Below, one piece after another: positions 62,819 to 64,000 of a stretch of 64,000 nucleotides of DNA. Each line of letters begins with the position of its first letter. Position 1 is the first letter of the stretch. Location: positions 124,001 to 188,000 of the forward strand of contig NZ_WRXO01000003.1 in the NCBI RefSeq assembly GCF_009758125.1. Reading direction: 5' to 3'. The position numbers and the translations under genes were made by a program. The DNA is from Chitinophaga oryziterrae (GTDB lineage: Bacteria > Bacteroidota > Bacteroidia > Chitinophagales > Chitinophagaceae). The notes under the pieces are model-generated. The model was not told the DNA's origin and did no database searches. It saw nothing but the letters and a program-made list of their open reading frames with translations.

Positions 62819-64000
62819 ATGAATTACCGGATTAATTGTATTTTCTGTTTTCTATTAATAGTTGTCACGGGTTGTAAGAAACTCATAGATGTACCTGGGC
62901 CGGAAAACCTGACCGAAAGCACAGATGTTTTTAAGAGTGATGCATCTGCTGTTTCTGCGGTTACAGGCATCTATTCAAAAGCCATGTCATCTGCTGTTAG
63001 TTTTTTAAACGGAGGCATTACTATTTATACAGGTCTTTCGGCCGATGAACTTATTCAGAATGAAACCAACAGCACTGTTCAGGAATTCTTCATCAATTCG
63101 CTTCAACCTTCCAATTCGCTTTTGAGAAAAGATTTATGGGTCAGGGCTTATGATCTTATTTACCAAACGAATGCATGTATAGAAGGTCTCAAGAGCAGCA
63201 AATCGTTAACTGAGGCAACCAGGAACCAACTGCTTGGAGAGTCTTACTTCTTAAGAGCGTTTCTATACTTCTATATGGTTAATCTTTTCGGAGACCTGCC
63301 TTTGATTATTACGACTGATTATACCACTAATGCGACATTGCCAAGAACGAATGCAACTATTGTAAGATCCCGGATAAAAGCAGATCTTATCAATGCATTA
63401 AATTTATTGATCCCTTCCTATCCTTCACCTGATAGGGCAAGAGCCAATAAATGGACGGTATCAGCTATGCTGGCAAAGGTTTATTTGTATGATGATAACT
63501 GGCAGGAGGTCGAATCTGCAGCAAGTGCAGTTATTAATTCCGGGTCTTATTCGCTGGAAAAGGATTTAACCCATGTGTTTCTGTACACCAGTAATGAAAG
63601 TATCTTTCAAATGATGCCTGTAGCACAAGGATACAATACAACAGAGGGAAACCAATTTATTCCGTCCAGGACATTCGCTGTACCTGCTTATTCTCTTAGT
63701 AATTATCTGCTGGGCGTATTTGAGCCTGGTGATAAACGTGTTATCAACTGGATAGGTAGTCAATCGGCGGGAGGTGTGCTATATTCCTTCCCTTATAAAT
63801 ATAAATTGAAAGCCGACTTCTCAGCATCATTTGTTCTCAGGGAATACTATGTGGTACTTCGATTGGCAGAACAATATTTAATCAGGGCAGAGGCAAGGGC
63901 AAATCTGGGAAATCTTCCCGGGGCCATCCAGGACCTGGATACTGTGCGTTACAGGGCAGGACTGTCACTCATTGACTCATCTATCAATAAGACAGATTTG
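62819..64000 (+). CDS. SusD/RagB-family surface lipoprotein, 3' end outside window
   Basis: ATG at 62819-62821 opens a frame of 394 codons that is still open at base 64000. The start MNYRINCIFCFLLIVVTGC is a lipoprotein signal with lipobox VTGC. SusD features follow: AVSAVTGIYSKA, SYFLRAFLYFYMVNLFGD, RARANKWTVSAMLAKVYLY and LRLAEQYLIRAEARANLGN. It is paralogous to the SusD at 38940-40355 and pairs with the SusC just upstream. By analogy a TPR protein and an S9 peptidase may follow beyond the window. Confidence 0.93.
   Translation, partial: MNYRINCIFCFLLIVVTGCKKLIDVPGPENLTESTDVFKSDASAVSAVTGIYSKAMSSAVSFLNGGITIYTGLSADELIQNETNSTVQEFFINSLQPSNSLLRKDLWVRAYDLIYQTNACIEGLKSSKSLTEATRNQLLGESYFLRAFLYFYMVNLFGDLPLIITTDYTTNATLPRTNATIVRSRIKADLINALNLLIPSYPSPDRARANKWTVSAMLAKVYLYDDNWQEVESAASAVINSGSYSLEKDLTHVFLYTSNESIFQMMPVAQGYNTTEGNQFIPSRTFAVPAYSLSNYLLGVFEPGDKRVINWIGSQSAGGVLYSFPYKYKLKADFSASFVLREYYVVLRLAEQYLIRAEARANLGNLPGAIQDLDTVRYRAGLSLIDSSINKTDL

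Noticed and set aside
1..64000. tRNA, rRNA, CRISPR arrays, insertion sequences, prophage genes and known riboswitches
   Set aside because: Intergenic regions were read for cloverleaf-like, array-like and terminal-repeat patterns; nothing convincing was found and no transposase or integrase is encoded.

Overview
The window looks like a chromosomal segment of a Bacteroidota member, most like a soil or plant-associated Chitinophagaceae such as Chitinophaga. The evidence is three SusC/SusD pairs, two ECF sigma/FecR pairs, many short-signal lipoproteins, TTTG / TAnnTTTG-type promoters, few Shine-Dalgarno sites, and about 40% GC by eye. No tRNA, rRNA, CRISPR array, prophage or insertion sequence was recognised. 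The genus is an inference from gene content, not from a marker gene. LAYOUT: 0-4.3 kb holds the end of an S9 peptidase, a threonine synthase, and a nadR gene that has lost its 5' end. 4.3-15.3 kb is a polysaccharide utilisation locus: a divergent GH29 fucosidase, SusC, SusD, two surface lipoproteins, an alginate-lyase-fold lyase and a heparinase II/III-fold lyase. Two GCAAnCGnTTGY palindromes sit between the divergent arms. 15.3-19.7 kb carries housekeeping and small genes: amine oxidase, a 51-residue basic protein, DinB, glucokinase, a VOC protein and a DUF1801 protein. It also has a perfect 29-bp inverted repeat. 19.9-25.4 kb is a tight three-gene cassette with its own promoter and terminator. 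It encodes a cytoplasmic HExxH metallopeptidase, a ComEC-like metallo-beta-lactamase-fold hydrolase and a patatin-like lipase with a membrane hairpin. This is the best candidate for an undescribed system. 25.5-34.8 kb contains YceI-porin-YceI, oleate hydratase, a glycogen-debranching-type enzyme, a lipoprotein barrel and a GH5-CBM6 glucanase. 35.2-46.9 kb is a sigma-controlled nutrient locus: S9 peptidase, TPR protein, SusD and STN-bearing SusC on the minus strand, then an AraC-like regulator, ECF sigma factor, FecR and a free-standing STN-domain lipoprotein on the plus strand. 46.9-56.7 kb encodes a complete reductive pyrimidine degradation pathway with its own transporter, behind a divergent Lrp/AsnC regulator. 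56.7-64.0 kb starts a second sigma/FecR/SusC/SusD locus that runs off the right edge. HOW IT WORKS TOGETHER: the pyrimidine operon should take up a base (NCS1), reduce it (PreTA), open the ring (dihydropyrimidinase), release beta-alanine (ureidopropionase), transaminate it, and oxidise malonate semialdehyde to acetyl-CoA. The STN-type SusC proteins should signal substrate loading through FecR to the ECF sigma factors. The S9 peptidases at both SusCD-type regions suggest oligopeptide rather than glycan uptake there. All functions are read from motifs; no database search was run.
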